Numbered from the stretch's first letter, positions 11,451-50,838 are shown. The stretch is DNA of 64,000 nucleotides from Chimonanthus salicifolius (GCA_013350335.1 CM023534.1:19363302-19427301), one strand, 5' to 3'. A program made the numbers and translations. The notes: generated by a model not told the origin, from the letters alone.

Positions 11451-13573
11451 ACTACTTTCAATAATGAGCCGAAATTTATAGTAGCGTCTTGGGGACCCTC
11501 AAGTGATATTTACGGGTAGATTTAGTATAGGACGTGCTGGTTCTTTTCAATCGGTTTGGACTGAATTTTCAAGTTAATTTTATCAATTTTTTTAAATTTA
11601 AAAGGGTTTAAAAGTGAGTTATTTAATTTTTGAGTTATTTTTATTATTTTTTTAATGAGTTTCGACTCTAAGATAATCTCAAATTTTGATTTTTTTATGA
11701 AAATAATTTAATTAAATAATATTTGATGCTTATGGAATTAAATAGAAAAGTGTTAATGTCATTCACATAGTTTATAAGGTATGTTTTGATTTTTCAAGCT
11801 TTTTAAAAAACTTTGATATAAACTAAGATTTCTAAGTTACTTTCCATTTTTTAGTTTCTTGTTGAAAAAAATAAATGAAATTATATAAAAATATTTCTAC
11901 AATTAAATGTAGAGCACTTAATGTGATCAGTAGAGTATTTGGGGTCTTTGCGTAATTTTTTTTAATATGTCAACATTTTTATAAAATTGAGAAATTTTTA
12001 CAATAAAAGAATTATGAATTGTAACACAAGATACATGTCACACATAGTTGAGAACTAAATTCATATTAGGTGTTTTCCCATGCCTTTATGTTTATAACCG
12101 AGGTATCTAGAGCCTTTTAGTGGGTTTCTGTCCGACATACCAACGCCTTAGAGCGAAGTGTTTCCTGACGTTGATTTCCTTTTTTATAAAAATTTTAAAC
12201 ATTTTCCAAAGTTTTATATCATTTCAAATTTTTAAGACATATTGAAATTCCAACTTTCAAGGTTTAAAACTCCATACACATCTTCATTACTTTTAAATAT
12301 AAAAAGAAAAATATTCACTCTAGATTTTCCATTTTCTCTTAAAATTAAAAAAAAATCAAATAAGGAGAGAGAGAGAGAGAATGAGTCTCAGCGAGGGGTT
12401 CCAATTTTTTGACCTCTCAAAGGGATAAATAAATTTCATCTTTATTTAATCATTTTAATTTTAAAATTATACAGTTAAAAATTAATAATCAATATTTTAA
12501 AATAGATTATAAAACTAACATAATGAATTGAGTTAAAAGGTCCTATTCTCCTGCCTCACAAGACCTAGCACCTAATCGCCATTTAATGTGAACTGTCATT
12601 GAACAATTTGACAAGTTTCGTCCAATTGTTCATTGACAGTCACGTGGTCCTCATATGAAAGAGATCGTTCTGGGTCTCACACTGATTCCCACCATTAGAA
12701 GTAACGACCAATTCTTCTTTTTATACTCATAATGTATTTATTTTGCTTGTATTTTCACAAAAATATCTTTACATATTTTTAAAGATATTTCTGTTATATA
12801 AATATTTAACAAAAACATAATATATATTATACTTGTAATTCATAAATTTTTCAACTATCTTCACTCTCATTTTTTTCTCTTCCTTTCTGTAGTCGAAACA
12901 TTTAAAAAAAATATATAGTTGAAACATTTTTTCCTCAAGGAAATTAATGTGGTTCTAAACATTAAATATTTAAAACAAGATAGAAAGATAAAAAAATTAT
13001 AATATGTCATTATATTTTTTCTTATCTAATTTTTCTTATAAATAAAACTTTCTTTTAAAAATAATATCTTGAAGTTATTTTTTTCTAAAATTTAGATAAA
13101 ACAAATAAAATTTAATATATAGTTTTTAATTCTGTTTAATTTAAATATTTTACAAAAATTACAACAGCATACAAATTTCCTAAATGTATATAACATTTTA
13201 ACTGAATTTTTTATCCCTGAATATTTCAAATAGGATGCATCATATTCGTATGCATCTTTTCCTAATTTTTTGGCATATCTACTTTTTATAGTTTAATTTT
13301 AAATCATATTTAAATAAATCAATTGTACACGAAGAATTTTCATTCCCTACTTTTGTTGTACTTCAAATTACTAAATACTAACGTTAGTATGGAGGTAAAA
13401 GCAATATTTCAAGAGTAGTGATGTCTAAATTTGAAGGATAGATTATTTGAATAGTTTATTGTAAATTAAATTAACTAATATTCTTTCTTTTATAGAATTA
13501 GTTACATTCTTTCTCTATACAGCTGAAATTGTTATTTTGTGAATTGGATTTATATGTAATTTGAAATATATTA
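11451..13573. other. AT-rich DNA without recognisable gene
   Basis: Contains a short GA run near 12364-12380. Otherwise no supported feature on either strand. Confidence 0.55.
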
Positions 13574-13759
13574 CTCCCTCTGCTTCATTTTAGTTATCCT
13601 ATTTTAAAATTTTGAATATTTTAAGGAGAGTTTCGGGAGCCAAAGTAGATAGATAGAGAGATCTACTTGTGCTTTTAATTTGTAAATGTAGAATATCAGA
13701 CAATTATTTTCGAACAGTTTAAAAATATATATTGGACAACTAAATTAGTATAGAGGGAG
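13574..13759. mobile_element. Stowaway-like MITE
   Basis: 186 bp between TA dinucleotides, starting CTCCCTCTGCTTCATTTTAG and ending in the inverse (CTAAATTAGTATAGAGGGAG). CTCCCTC ends with TA duplication are typical of Tc1/mariner-type Stowaway MITEs. Confidence 0.8.
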
Positions 13760-13932
13760 TATAAAATAATTTCATTGTAAGATTAAGTAAAGATGATAGG
13801 AAGCATCAAACTTGTATAATCATTGACATTGTATATAAAGTAATTTGCTAAGTTGATTTTTTAGTACACTCATTAATTACAAACCTTTCTAATAAATCCT
13901 CACCATTAGTTGACATGAGATAAAAAATAATA

Positions 13933-14124
13933 CTCCCTCTATCCCAAATTAGTTGTCTTATATAGATTTTAAAATTGCTCCTAAAATAGTTGTCTCATTT
14001 ATATTAGATTAGTATAAAATATGTTGAAAATGGATGACATTACATGGAGTGCTAGCCTTATATAGAGAGTTTCTTAAAAAACATAAATATTTCAAATGAG
14101 ACAACTAAAATAGGATAGAGTGAA
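13933..14124. mobile_element. Stowaway-like MITE, second copy
   Basis: Starts CTCCCTCTATCCCAAATTAG and ends ACTAAAATAGGATAGAGTG, the inverse, next to TA-rich flanks. Less perfect than the copy at 13574. Confidence 0.7.
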
Positions 14125-14240
14125 TAATTATCTAATTTATGACAAATCTGTCTACAACAAAATTTTTTTGGTACAATTACAATTATGGGCACTTGCCAAA
14201 ATTTCAGAAAGAACAAATATAAGAAAAGAGAAGATAGATT

Positions 14241-14375
14241 TTTTTTCTTTAATTTACATGTGCGACTCCTATGGATGATATTCACTGTCTTTAAGGCACA
14301 TTAAATCAAATTCGAACTTGACACCTCCGCTTCCTAAGAAGCCAAATTACCAGTTGAGCTTGGTAGCAAACCATG
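14241..14375 (-). mobile_element. tRNA-derived SINE, minus strand
   Basis: On the minus strand an A box (AAGCTCAACTGGTAAT) is followed about 40 bases later by a B box (GTGTCAAGTTCGAATTTG). A T-run at 14239-14250 on the plus strand would be the A-tail. Box spacing matches tRNA-like pol III promoters, but no cloverleaf forms, so it is a SINE and not a tRNA gene. Confidence 0.6.
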
Positions 14376-14390
14376 TTTTAGAGTTGCTAA

Positions 14391-16260
14391 AACTTTGTTA
14401 TTTTCTTAAAGCAAAAATAAGAAAAATAAGATCCTTTATAGAGTTCCTATAGTTTTCTTATTTGATAATCATAGACTAAACTGTCGGTCCACTAAAATAG
14501 ACCACGTGAAGACTGTAATGGTATGTAAATTTAGGGAGGATACTATATCTTTTATACATAACATGAAGTAGGTCATGTGTCCCATCACATGACTGATATA
14601 ATTGTACAGTATTTAAGAGAAAAATTGATTGCTAACTATCTTATCAGAATATATTTAGAATTTTAAATTAATATTTATATAATCATTGATTTTGATGAAT
14701 TTAAATTTGAAGGACTAAAAATAATTTGGCTCTAAGTTATCTAGAACAATGCTGAATATGAAATTTTAATTGTTAAAAATATATTAAAATTGATATAAAA
14801 AAATAGCGGAAATGGGACCAAAATCTTGGTTGACATTTCTGAAATTTCAAATATATAATGTTATATGAAAAAAAAAAAAATCTGGGTCATTTTGGCCGAA
14901 TTTCTTATTTTATTCTTTTGAAAATTGAAGTTTTTATATAGGCCGAAATTAAAAACTGGAAGGCTGGCTACCTATTTAACACCAAAACGTCTCTCTTTCA
15001 ACAGATTATTGGTCTTATTTTCCTATTTTTTTAAAGTGTTTAGGTTAAAAGTAATCAAGACTGCTAATTGTTTTGGTGGTACGTCACAATTGCATGAATA
15101 ACTTGTATTTATGGTTGTGTCTGAGTGCTGCTCGCTTCTTTATAAATCTTTTTACCTTCCTTTAATCTTTGTACTTCTAGTTTTATAGTTGAGAATTGAG
15201 AATTGAGAATTGAGATGCAAGTACTTTCACCATTCAATGTTGCTGGGAAGTACCAAGTCGCACAACTGGAGAAGTACTGCTAATTGATGAAGAGGTAACT
15301 GCTCTCTCTCTCTCTCTCTCTGTCTCGCGTGTGAAAAAGCTCAAATTATTTGGGTAATTTAATTCTGCAAAATTAATGAGATGCATCAAATTATGTGAGT
15401 CAACTTACTTGGATGGACCGTAGTGAGATCGGCTTGTTTTCCTTTTTAAAGAAAAATTAGATGAACAGTTTCTCTGCCCCAGTAATTCTATGAAACTATG
15501 ACCAAAATTATTAGTAGATGGACGACTCGGATAACTTGATCAATACATGTCGATCCACATTGATTTTTTCAAGAACCAAGTAGTGTGGACAGAAGAAATT
15601 TTTCACCTGGGTGACTATTGACTATGATCTTAGGGCCTCATTTGGGACCTATTGGAGTCCAAATTGACATCCATCTACCTTTTAAATTGTATCCGTACTC
15701 AATTTAAATTCATTTCCAGATATATTCAAAACTGAATGTATTTTTACCATTAATCTTTGAGCTCTTGAAATTCACAACTTCTCAAACCTAATAGATCTGA
15801 TTTATTTTTTATGAAAAGCTATCATCATAAAATTACCTTCAAATCCATCCATTTCCATTTATTTGACTCCATCTCTGTAGGCCCTACAAGTCAGGACCAT
15901 TGTCTTTCATGGGCAACGTTGTCTAAGACTCTAAGAAAGCGACTCAATCAGCTGATGTAGGCCATTTCTTTTAGAGATCTACTTGTAGAAAATTAATAGG
16001 GAAGAGGGACAATTGTAGAAGATAAGTCTAGTTAGACTGATGATCTCCAACACCCATTAAATATGGGTAGGTGAGAGATGAATTGGTGATACATGAAATG
16101 ATAGAGAAATAAAATGGGTGTCTACAAAATAGTACGTTGCTTCAATAAATGAAAGAGGCAAACCTTTCATGAATACAGATCTAGGGCCATTCTTGGCATC
16201 AATTGACTGGCGACCCTATGGTTAAGTCCATTCAGGGGGAGGTTAACCATTTTAAAAGGT
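14391..16260. other. Non-coding stretch with CT microsatellite and a candidate orphan promoter
   Basis: Holds a CT run at about 15303-15322, a triple GAGAATT repeat at 15191-15214, and the candidate first exon listed next. The rest shows no feature. Confidence 0.5.
15141..15294 (+). promoter_or_regulatory. Candidate orphan promoter and first exon
   Basis: TATAAAT at 15141-15147 lies 74 bases before an ATG (15215). A 22-codon frame ends at TAA (15281-15283), and a splice-donor-like GAG|GTAACT follows at 15295. This arrangement looks like the 5' end of a transcription unit, but no continuing exon was found before the Gypsy element at 16261. Could be chance or a displaced gene fragment. Confidence 0.25.
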
Positions 16261-17246
16261 TAATGCGGGCATCCAGCCTATCAAGCGTAATGGTTCACAA
16301 TCGGGTTTTCAGTGGACTTGGATCACTTAGATGAAGTTGCATTTGTTTACATAGATCAGTTTGATCAAGGCAACTTAAATTGGACATTGTTTAATAAGTC
16401 AGCTCATTTTAGTAGTCAGGGCCCAATAACCCCATGTGATATAGTTAAGCCTGTTAAAACAAAGCCCATTCATAAACAGGCCAAACCAAGCCCAAAATCT
16501 CCATAAAGCCCAAATAGATCCATCTATCTAAAGGACACTTGTCAACACTACACACCCCTATCCAAAGAGTAGGTGGGGAAAGGAAGTGCAAAGAGGAGGT
16601 AGAGAAGCTTGCCTACTTAGTAGTTTTATCTTTTAATCTTAGTCATTCAATAAGCCACATGGCATGATGTAGAGTTGAGATAGATTGATCAAAATTATTT
16701 TACATTCTATCTTAAGTAGGTTGCTTATTTTAGGAGTTCTTAGAGAGGCAAGGACAATTTGGTTATTTTGCATATTTTTCTCTATAAATACCTTGTAGTA
16801 GTTGAATTTCATATACATTGAATAAGAATTGAAGTTTGTTTGAGAGAGGATTTCTCTTATGACTCTGTGGAGTTGTTCTTGAAAATTGGTGAATTCCAAT
16901 TTTCGCCCATAGTAAGTAACAACGAGTTCTTTTAATCCAATTAGTTCTTTGGTCTTCTCATAGATTATGTTGTCCTGAATTTGATTATACCATATTCTCT
17001 TTTTAATTATGCTTCTGCAATCTATCAACATACTCGATTAAGAGAGGTATAATCTATAGAATTCCATAGACTACTTCGAATTTCCTGGGAAACTTGTGCA
17101 ATCGATTTGGACATTGTTTGAGCAATTTCTTACCAAGCCAGAATCCTTTTACAATTCATAATCGGCTGCGTGGGTCTTTCAAAGACCATAGTCTTAAACC
17201 GCAAGCCTACTAACGGGTTCTCATTGAATTCGACCCTATGCCTACA
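16261..17246 (+). repeat. 5' LTR of the Gypsy-type element
   Basis: 986 bp, ends CCTACA; first bases TA instead of TG, a probable mutation. Contains CTATAAATACCTTGTAG near 16783, a likely U3 TATA box, which recurs in the other LTR near 22386. Confidence 0.75.
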
Positions 17247-17251
17247 TAAGC

Positions 17252-17263
17252 TGGTACCAAAGC
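17252..17263 (+). other. Primer-binding site (tRNA-Met-like)
   Basis: TGGTACCAAAGC five bases inside the left LTR; one base off the common TGGTACCAGAGC. Confidence 0.6.
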
Positions 17264-18523
17264 TTCGGATTGCTTCTATTTACAATCGGAACAAGATTTT
17301 TGAGAAAATGGACTTCACTTGCAGATCAATTTTATTTCTCATTTAATCACACACTTTGGATTCAAGTCTTGTTGTGATTCTATTACAAAAAAAATTCTGG
17401 ACTTTGAATTTTACCCGGATATTGTTGCTATGAGCTAGTGTACTTAATCTGAAAATCTAGCAAAGTCTCTGAAAAAAGTTGTCTTGCAAAGTTTTCTGCG
17501 ATCACTGGGAAAAGAGAAAAAAATTCAATTTTTTACAGTAGATAGATCATTGAGAGAGGATTCCAAAAATATTTTACTCGCCTCAAACCGAGCTTCCTAA
17601 CCCTAGATATCGATGTTTTATCGGGACTATTACAGATTGTCTTTCTGAGAGCAGACTAGGACGTGCCTTCGAATTACAGACGATTTTTTATCAATCAAAC
17701 GAAGTACAAAATTATCAAATTTTAATAATAGTTAGATATTTTCGTAAGGTTCATCGTGATATATTATTTTACATTATTATGAGTCTCCTATATCGAGAAA
17801 TTGCTTCTATAATGGACTGCTATCAAAATTGTAGAATTATTTTTGGTCCTTTGTTACAATCCTTATTTGAGAGATCAAATCAAATTGAAAAAAATCTCAA
17901 ATTTAGAGGGTAGCTAGATCTTCGTCTTTACTTTCCAAAAATATAAAGATCTCTCCAGACCGAATTCTGTAGCTCCAGTTACAAATTTTTTTGGGAAAAA
18001 CGCATAGAAAAGGACTAAGTAGAGACATACATTTCAGTTGTTGTTATTTCGCTGAGTTGCCATATTTATTTGGGTATCATTCGAACTAGAATCAATTTGA
18101 ATTTTTTACAGCAGTTCTACTATTAGTTGCGTATCGACAGTTAAAATTTCATGATTTTTTTGCAAGTAGGAAACTCCAGTTCCAAAAATGTTTAGTGACG
18201 AGTGCACATAATTTCCGTACAACAAACTGTTTTGGGCCAATTAAAGTACGGGGTAAATGTATTCTTGAAAAAACTTTCCACCACTACCTGGCCATCATTA
18301 ATTGTCGGTTGTTTGTGTGGTTCGTTTTGAACATTACTATTGTTATATTTGTGTTTACAACAAACACTTTTCAAGTTTCAGGCTCTCTTGCTCGTTTGAG
18401 AGTTTTATGAAACATGGTTATAATACCAGGCAAAAAATGGGCTAGAATGTTGACGTCACTCTTGATGACAACTCTCTATTGAGTTAGAACAATAACCCAT
18501 AGTAGGGCGATAAACAAACAGAG

Positions 18524-19752
18524 ATGGTTGACCTACGGGAGACAGTTGTGGCTTTATTACATCATATAGTCACCATGCAACATCAGGTGACTACTTTGCA
18601 TGATTCTGTACAACAACTTGTCAATAATAGGTGGCGATCATCCTTCTTCAGACGATTTCATGACTCTAGTCGTAGAGCACACTCAAAATCTGGTGACATC
18701 AATGATGAACACCAGAATCACTATGATAGACAACATCTTCAACGCCCAAGAGATGTTGAGCATATTCCCATCTGAGTGGATATTCCAGAATTCTTCGGAC
18801 ACCTATCTGGTGAGCTATTTCGTGATTGGTTAGAGACCATAGAAAATATGTTCGAATGTGGGAATGTACCAGAAAATCACGGGCCAAACTTGTCGTAATG
18901 AAATTAAGCAGTAGTGTTTTGCCATGGTATAAATCAATAAAGTTTGAAAGAGAGAATCTAAGAAAAGGTCCCATCCAATCCTGAAATAAGTTGAAAAGGT
19001 TTATATGCAGTACCTACCTGCCTCCCAATCATGTACAACCCAATTTTCAAAATTGTAAAAACTTAGATAAGGAAGCAGGTCTGTTGCGAAATACATAGAA
19101 GAATTCAATGTCTTGATCTCCTGCAAATTTAAATGTGTCTAAGCAGGTTGTGGTCTAAAGGTATAATGGACTTCGCCCTTCCATTCGTGATCCTATGGTT
19201 GGCTTAGAAATTACTCATATGTCTATTGTTTATCAAAATGCTCTCAAGGTAAACAGATTGAAGGTTGTAGAAGTTGTACTGACCTGTAAGCCCACGAACC
19301 CCAAGTCCTGAGCAAGGGGGACTTTCATTTAGGCCCCTCATAAGACAACTCCTCAGGTTCCACCTATGGAAAGGCCGCAAAAATTGCAGATGAAGTGTTT
19401 CAAGTGCACCAAACTAGGTCACATAGCGTCCGAATGTCCTAATCATCAAGTGACCCTAGTCCAAAAGAAGACTGTAGTTAGAGAAGAAGAAGAAGAGACT
19501 TCCAGTAGAGATGAAATTATCCACGGTGATATTGTTGGTGAGAGCTTCATTATCCAACATACCCTAATGTCTTCAAAAGAAGAATTGAAGGAAGACAAGC
19601 AACCTAGTGGCAAGGAACCCTTTGTCACTACTGAGATTTCTTTGGACGATGTTCACCTCATGGAAATGTCGGTGAGTAGAGAGTGTCTGTGGATCCAATG
19701 TGGGATGAGTACTCGCACCAATTGGCCACAACCAATGCCTTGTCACTCCTAG
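18524..19752 (+). pseudogene. Gypsy gag remnant with CCHC knuckle
   Basis: Particle structural protein of the element. A frame from 18524 (MVDLRETVVALLHH) runs to 18775, where a stop interrupts it; the next bases read IPEFFGHLSGELFRDWLE, a gag-type motif. Further on (19366-19752) is a knuckle C-F-K-C-T-K-L-G-H-I-A-S-E-C followed by an acidic tail (REEEEETSS). Several stops and shifts lie between, so it is not functional. No protease or pol follows before the tandem repeats begin. Confidence 0.65.
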
Positions 19753-19867
19753 CAATTCGAGGACGTACAACAGAAGTTATCAGTGCAGACCACAGGGATA
19801 TACCCGACAACTTGATGTTGTACCAGACCATTCTGAGCCTCAAAGGATGAGCAGTTATTTGATGTGA

Positions 19868-20062
19868 TCTAGGAGGATCTACATGCACTCTAAACTAGGA
19901 GGAGAAATAATCCAGGAGGATCTACATGCACCCTAAACAAGGGGAGCCATGATCCACGAGGATCTACAACCATGATCCAAGAGGATCTACATGCACCCTA
20001 AACAAGGGGAGCCATAATCCACGAGGATCTACAACCATGATCCAAGAGGATCTACATGCAGC
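19868..20062. repeat. 65-bp tandem repeat inside the Gypsy element
   Basis: TAAACAAGGGGAGCCATGAT and the following bases start at 19934 and recur at 19999; partial copies lie on either side. Each unit contains GAGGATCTACATGCACCCTA. Confidence 0.85.
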
Positions 20063-20102
20063 ACAGTCGCACAATCTGAGAAAAAGTCACTCAAAATTTG
20101 AG

Positions 20103-20280
20103 AAAAAGTCATTCAGTCGATCCATTAGTAGACTGAATGACATTCAATTGATCCATCAGTCGACTGAAGACTGTCTATAAAATTAGAGAAGTCTCTCATA
20201 CATTCAGTCTACCATTTAGTCGACTGAATGAGACAGATACGTTTAGTCTACCATTCAATAGACTGAATTGAAGACTGAAT
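20103..20280. repeat. Cluster of CATTCAGTCGAC-type inverted motifs
   Basis: CATTCAGTCGAT, AGTAGACTGAATGACATTCA, CAGTCGACTGAAG, CATTCAGTCTACC, AGTCGACTGAATG and CAATAGACTGAATTG alternate in both orientations, so many short hairpins are possible. Confidence 0.8.
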
Positions 20281-20893
20281 GGGTACCGATATATGTAAAT
20301 TCATTTATTAGTAGTTTTCCACACATTCTGGACTAGTTAAGGAACCGCCACAAATGTCTCACATGTAATCCACATGTATTGGGCAGTTCTGGACATTAAA
20401 AAAATAGCCAAAAAGTCCCAAAAATGGATTTTTTTGTGGAGAATCAAAAGAGGGAAAAAGAGAAAAGGAATAAGAGGTATTGTACAGAGAATTGTAAAAA
20501 CTGAGCATAGAGTAAAAACAGGATACTCTCACTCTAACCCAGGAAGAGAGCAGAAAACATGGAGGATACTCTCTCCCTGATTCACTTTCGTCCATGGTAT
20601 ACTGCACAAAATTCTCTAACATTCCACCCTTCCATGAAGCAAAATAGAAGGAGAGGGGAAAGACTCAGCGAGAAGATCCCAAGAGACAGGGTGCCTAATC
20701 ATAACACCACCCCTCATCACCGCCTACACGAGTATATCTTACAGATCCTTTACATTGGCTGCACACGAACAAAATGGTGTTGGCAGAGAATAAAATGAGA
20801 GTTCTAATGAAAGCAGGGATACGATGCCTCTGGAGTTAGATCAGAGGAAAGGTGGGGTTCATCTAAACCCTTCTGTGAATGTATAGCCATATT

Positions 20894-21215
20894 TCAACCG
20901 CAATTGCCACTACAACAACGTGATTTGTATTCTATCAACCATCACTGCAGCAACGTGAGTTGTATTCCTTCAACCACCATTGCAGCAATGTGAGGTGTAT
21001 TCCTTCAACGACCACTACAACAATGTGAACTGTATTCCTTCAACCACCACTGCAACAATGTGGATTGTATTTCACCTCAACCACCATTGCAGCAACATGA
21101 GTTGTATTCCTCAATCACCACTACAGCAACATGAGTTGTATTCCTCAATCACCACTGCAGCAAGGTGAGTTGTGTTTTCATTTCAACCATCACTACAACA
21201 ACATGAGTTGTATTC
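20894..21215. repeat. About 35-bp minisatellite, nine copies
   Basis: Units like TCAACCACCACTGCAGCAAC followed by GTGAGTTGTATTCC recur at spacings of 41, 35, 35, 35, 37, 34, 34 and 38 bases. Confidence 0.88.
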
Positions 21216-21863
21216 ATGTTAATGTACAGGTTGTGAAATTTGTAAAGAAAATCTCTCTACAGATAGTGGATATTTTTCCCTAAATTGGCACGTAGATGTT
21301 TCCCTAATTTAAAGGGTTTTATCGTGTTAAAAAAAAAAAGGTCTCAGTCTCCTTTCTATCTCATATTGTGTTGCCAGAAAATATCCTTACTTGAGTCTCA
21401 CTCCCACTCGTTCAACCAAAGATGAATAAGGGCATCGAACAAATTCCAAATTAGGATGATATTTAGCTCCGAGAATATCAAAATTCAGGGTTGAATTTTC
21501 TCCAAGAGGGAAGAATGATGTAATGGCATCTACCTTTGATCTAGTAGTGACCATCAAAGATGCAACACTGAGTCCATCAAGCACTAAGCAGATATTCAAA
21601 CCATATGTAGATCTCGTATTGGAGGATTTCGAACAGAGAAAATGAAATAGTCCAATTATTTTGACTAACATCATGTTTGACAAGAATCTACTGGATTCTA
21701 CAAAGGTGGACCAGAAGTTTAGAGGTGGTAAACATAGCCGCAAACCATCTCTACAGTTTCAGTCAAAGCGACAAAGAAGAATTTGGTGGCCAAAGGTGCG
21801 ACAAGAAATTTCCCTAGCAAATCGATTAAACTTGAAGGTGAGTTTTTTCCAACCAGGAGAGAA

Positions 21864-22690
21864 TGATGCGGGCATCTAGCCTATCCTAGCATAATGGTTC
21901 ACAATCGGGTTCTTCAATGGACTTGGATCACGTAGATGAATTTGCATTGGCTTACATGGGTCATTTTGATTAAGACAATATAAATTGGATGTTGTCTAAT
22001 AAGTCAGTTCATTTTAGCAGTCAGGACCCAATAACCCCATATGACCTAATTAAGCTTGTTAAATCAAAGCTCAATCATAACAAAAGGCCAAACCCAAGCC
22101 CAAAGTCTGGATAAAGCCCAACTTAGATCCATCTATCCAAAGGACACTTGTCAACACCAGGCTACTATATAAAGAGTAGGTGGAGAAAGGAGTTGCAAAG
22201 AGGAGGTGGAGAAGATTGCCTACTTAATATTTTTGTCTTAATCTTAGTCATTCAGTAAGTCACATGGCATGATATAGGGTTGAGATAGAATAGTCAAAAT
22301 TAGACTACATTCTATCTTAAGTAGATTGCTTATTTTAAGAGTTTCTTAGAGAGAAAATGCCAATTTGGTCTTATTGCAAATTTTCTCTATAAATACCTTG
22401 TAGTAGTTGAATTTCATGTACATTGAATAAGAATTGAAGTTTGTTTGAGAGGGGCATTTCTCTTGTCACTCTGTGGAGTAGTTCTTGAAAATTGAATGGA
22501 CTCCAATTTTCGCCCACAACAAGTAAATACTAGTTCTTTTAATTCAAGTAGTTCTTTGATTTTCTCATAGATTAGGTTGTGCTGAGTTCGATTATACCAT
22601 ATTTTCTTCTTGATTATGCTTATGCTATCTATCATCATACTCGATTAATAGAGGCCTAATCTATAGAATTCTATCAATTAATTCGAATCT
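21864..22690 (+). repeat. 3' LTR of the Gypsy-type element, truncated
   Basis: Aligns to 16261-17246 from its first base to about the TCTATAGAATTC segment, then diverges. The last about 160 bases of the LTR are missing or replaced. Confidence 0.7.
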
Positions 22691-23311
22691 TTGGAAAGAA
22701 TCCTAGATATTTATTCGATTAAGAGAGGAAGAGAGGCCTAGATATTTATTAACTAAAAAATATTTTACGAAAATGAATCACCACAAAGAATAAAAATAAT
22801 AATAATAAATTGGTGGACCATAGTTAGAGATAACTTATAAAAAATGTTATTAGAGATATAAAGTAGATCACTTGTATATTTTATCTGCATAGTTTGAAAT
22901 ATGTATGATCATTTTAATCAAAGTTGATTATTGAATGATGTATTTAAATATTCAGACATGAGTAAAATACTGAATATAAAAATAAAATATTGAATACAAG
23001 AGTTGGATGTTAAAATATGAAATTAACTGCTGAACATTATTGAAATATTTTATTTAAATGACGGAATATGAAATTGATTGGTAAATACTAAACTTAAATA
23101 TGAAATACATAAATAAAATACTGATAAAATGTTAAATACAATTAGAATATGAAGATGACTATTTAATGTTGCTGAAATATTTCTTCGTAATTGACGTATC
23201 AATAAGGTATCTGCCGATTTGTTCAGCAGAGGATACACGCTTCCTTCAGAGAGAGAAGAAAGCAACTCACTGGTGCAAACAGCTGATCACTGGTTTTAAT
23301 AGGGAACACTC
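22691..23311. other. AT-rich spacer, nothing recognised
   Basis: No frame, repeat boundary or RNA signal found between the Gypsy remnant and the next TRIM. Confidence 0.5.
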
Positions 23312-23590
23312 TGTTAGTAAAATCCCACATTATCAAATAAATCTTTGGGTCTTAGGAGTTTCTGGTATCAAAGTAGGAGTACCACTGGGATGGGTCGGAT
23401 TTATATCTCCAACTCCTGCATGGAGAGAGAGAGCCACAATATCTCTAGTTCTAGCGTTGAGGAAGAGTGTTAGCAAAGTCCCACATTACCGGTAAACCTT
23501 TGGATGTTAGGGACTGGGGTTTATAAATACATGGGCACCATTTCTTTATAAGTCGATTTTTAAGAATGAGTTCAACTCATGTTCTTAACA
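23312..23590 (+). mobile_element. TRIM-like mini LTR element upstream of ALDH3
   Basis: Right LTR 23468-23590 (TGTTAGCAAAGTCCCACATT ... GTTCTTAACA). A shortened left copy starts TGTTAGTAAAATCCCACATT at 23312. TGGTATCAAAG at 23363 is the primer site and TTGAGGAAGAG precedes the right LTR. No coding capacity. Ends about 630 bases before the ALDH3 ATG, so it may lie in the promoter. Confidence 0.65.
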
Positions 23591-24060
23591 CTCCCATCTT
23601 TGAATGTTCAAATGTAAGATCGAGAAGAAGCCTTTCTATCTTTTATTGTGGCGATAGATTTTCTTTGCATCAATGATGAGAGAGTGATTCATTGTGAGAT
23701 GGAGATGATATTATCATTGTGGAACCTGCGAACATCCAAGACCCAGTCTTCCATTTCCAAGAGTAACCCGTCCAGTCCAGCTAACATTGAACGCGACAAA
23801 TCATGAGCCTTGAAGAAAATTTTAAATTGATAGGACTATGACACAACTGCCTGATGATACCTTACAACCATACAATCTTCTATTCTTATGTATATTTTTC
23901 GTGGGTCCCTATGTAAGCTCTTCAGACCTCTTGATCATGGTCCATATGGGCCCCATGCGTTTGGAATTTAATGCTTAGGAAACGAGGAAACTGTAGTTTG
24001 CAATATTTTGCCTTTGAACTTTGGCATTCTCAATTTGTTGGAGGCATTTAATGTTCAACT

Positions 24061-24063
<3 letters not shown>

Positions 24064-24111
<48 letters not shown>
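24064..24111 (+). repeat. (GA)24 microsatellite in ALDH3 promoter or 5'UTR
   Basis: An uninterrupted GA dinucleotide run of about 48 bases ends 107 bases before the ALDH3 start codon. GA/CT tracts near plant starts can bind BPC/GAGA-type factors (known for the class); a regulatory role here is inference. It is a likely polymorphic marker. Confidence 0.9.
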
Positions 24112-24114
<3 letters not shown>

Positions 24115-24218
24115 GGGATAGAATGGTATGAGTAAATGGCACTATACCATTTATACATAAGCCAATACTGATATCAGTCTGTTTTCTGCTCACAAGAGGA
24201 AGAGGTGCAAAAAAAGGC

Positions 24219-50838
<26,620 letters not shown>

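Larger units (their letters stand above)
16261..22690 (+). mobile_element. Ty3/Gypsy-type LTR element, degenerate, gag only
   Basis: Direct repeats at 16261-17246 and 21864-22690 begin TAATGCGGGCATCCAGCC and TGATGCGGGCATCTAGCC and share most of their length. A primer site follows the left LTR, a gag-like region with a CCHC knuckle lies in the middle, and a purine-rich AACCAGGAGAGAA precedes the right LTR. No reverse transcriptase or integrase could be found. The interior instead carries tandem arrays. Assignment to Ty3 rests on gag style and LTR length and is moderate. Confidence 0.72.

Noticed and set aside
20894..21215. CRISPR-like array
   Set aside because: Units are contiguous and imperfect with no unique spacers, in a plant retroelement; a minisatellite.
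21387..21743. 118-codon minus-strand frame
   Set aside because: Lies in the Gypsy remnant next to its 3' LTR, shows no known motif, and an opposite-strand frame overlaps it.
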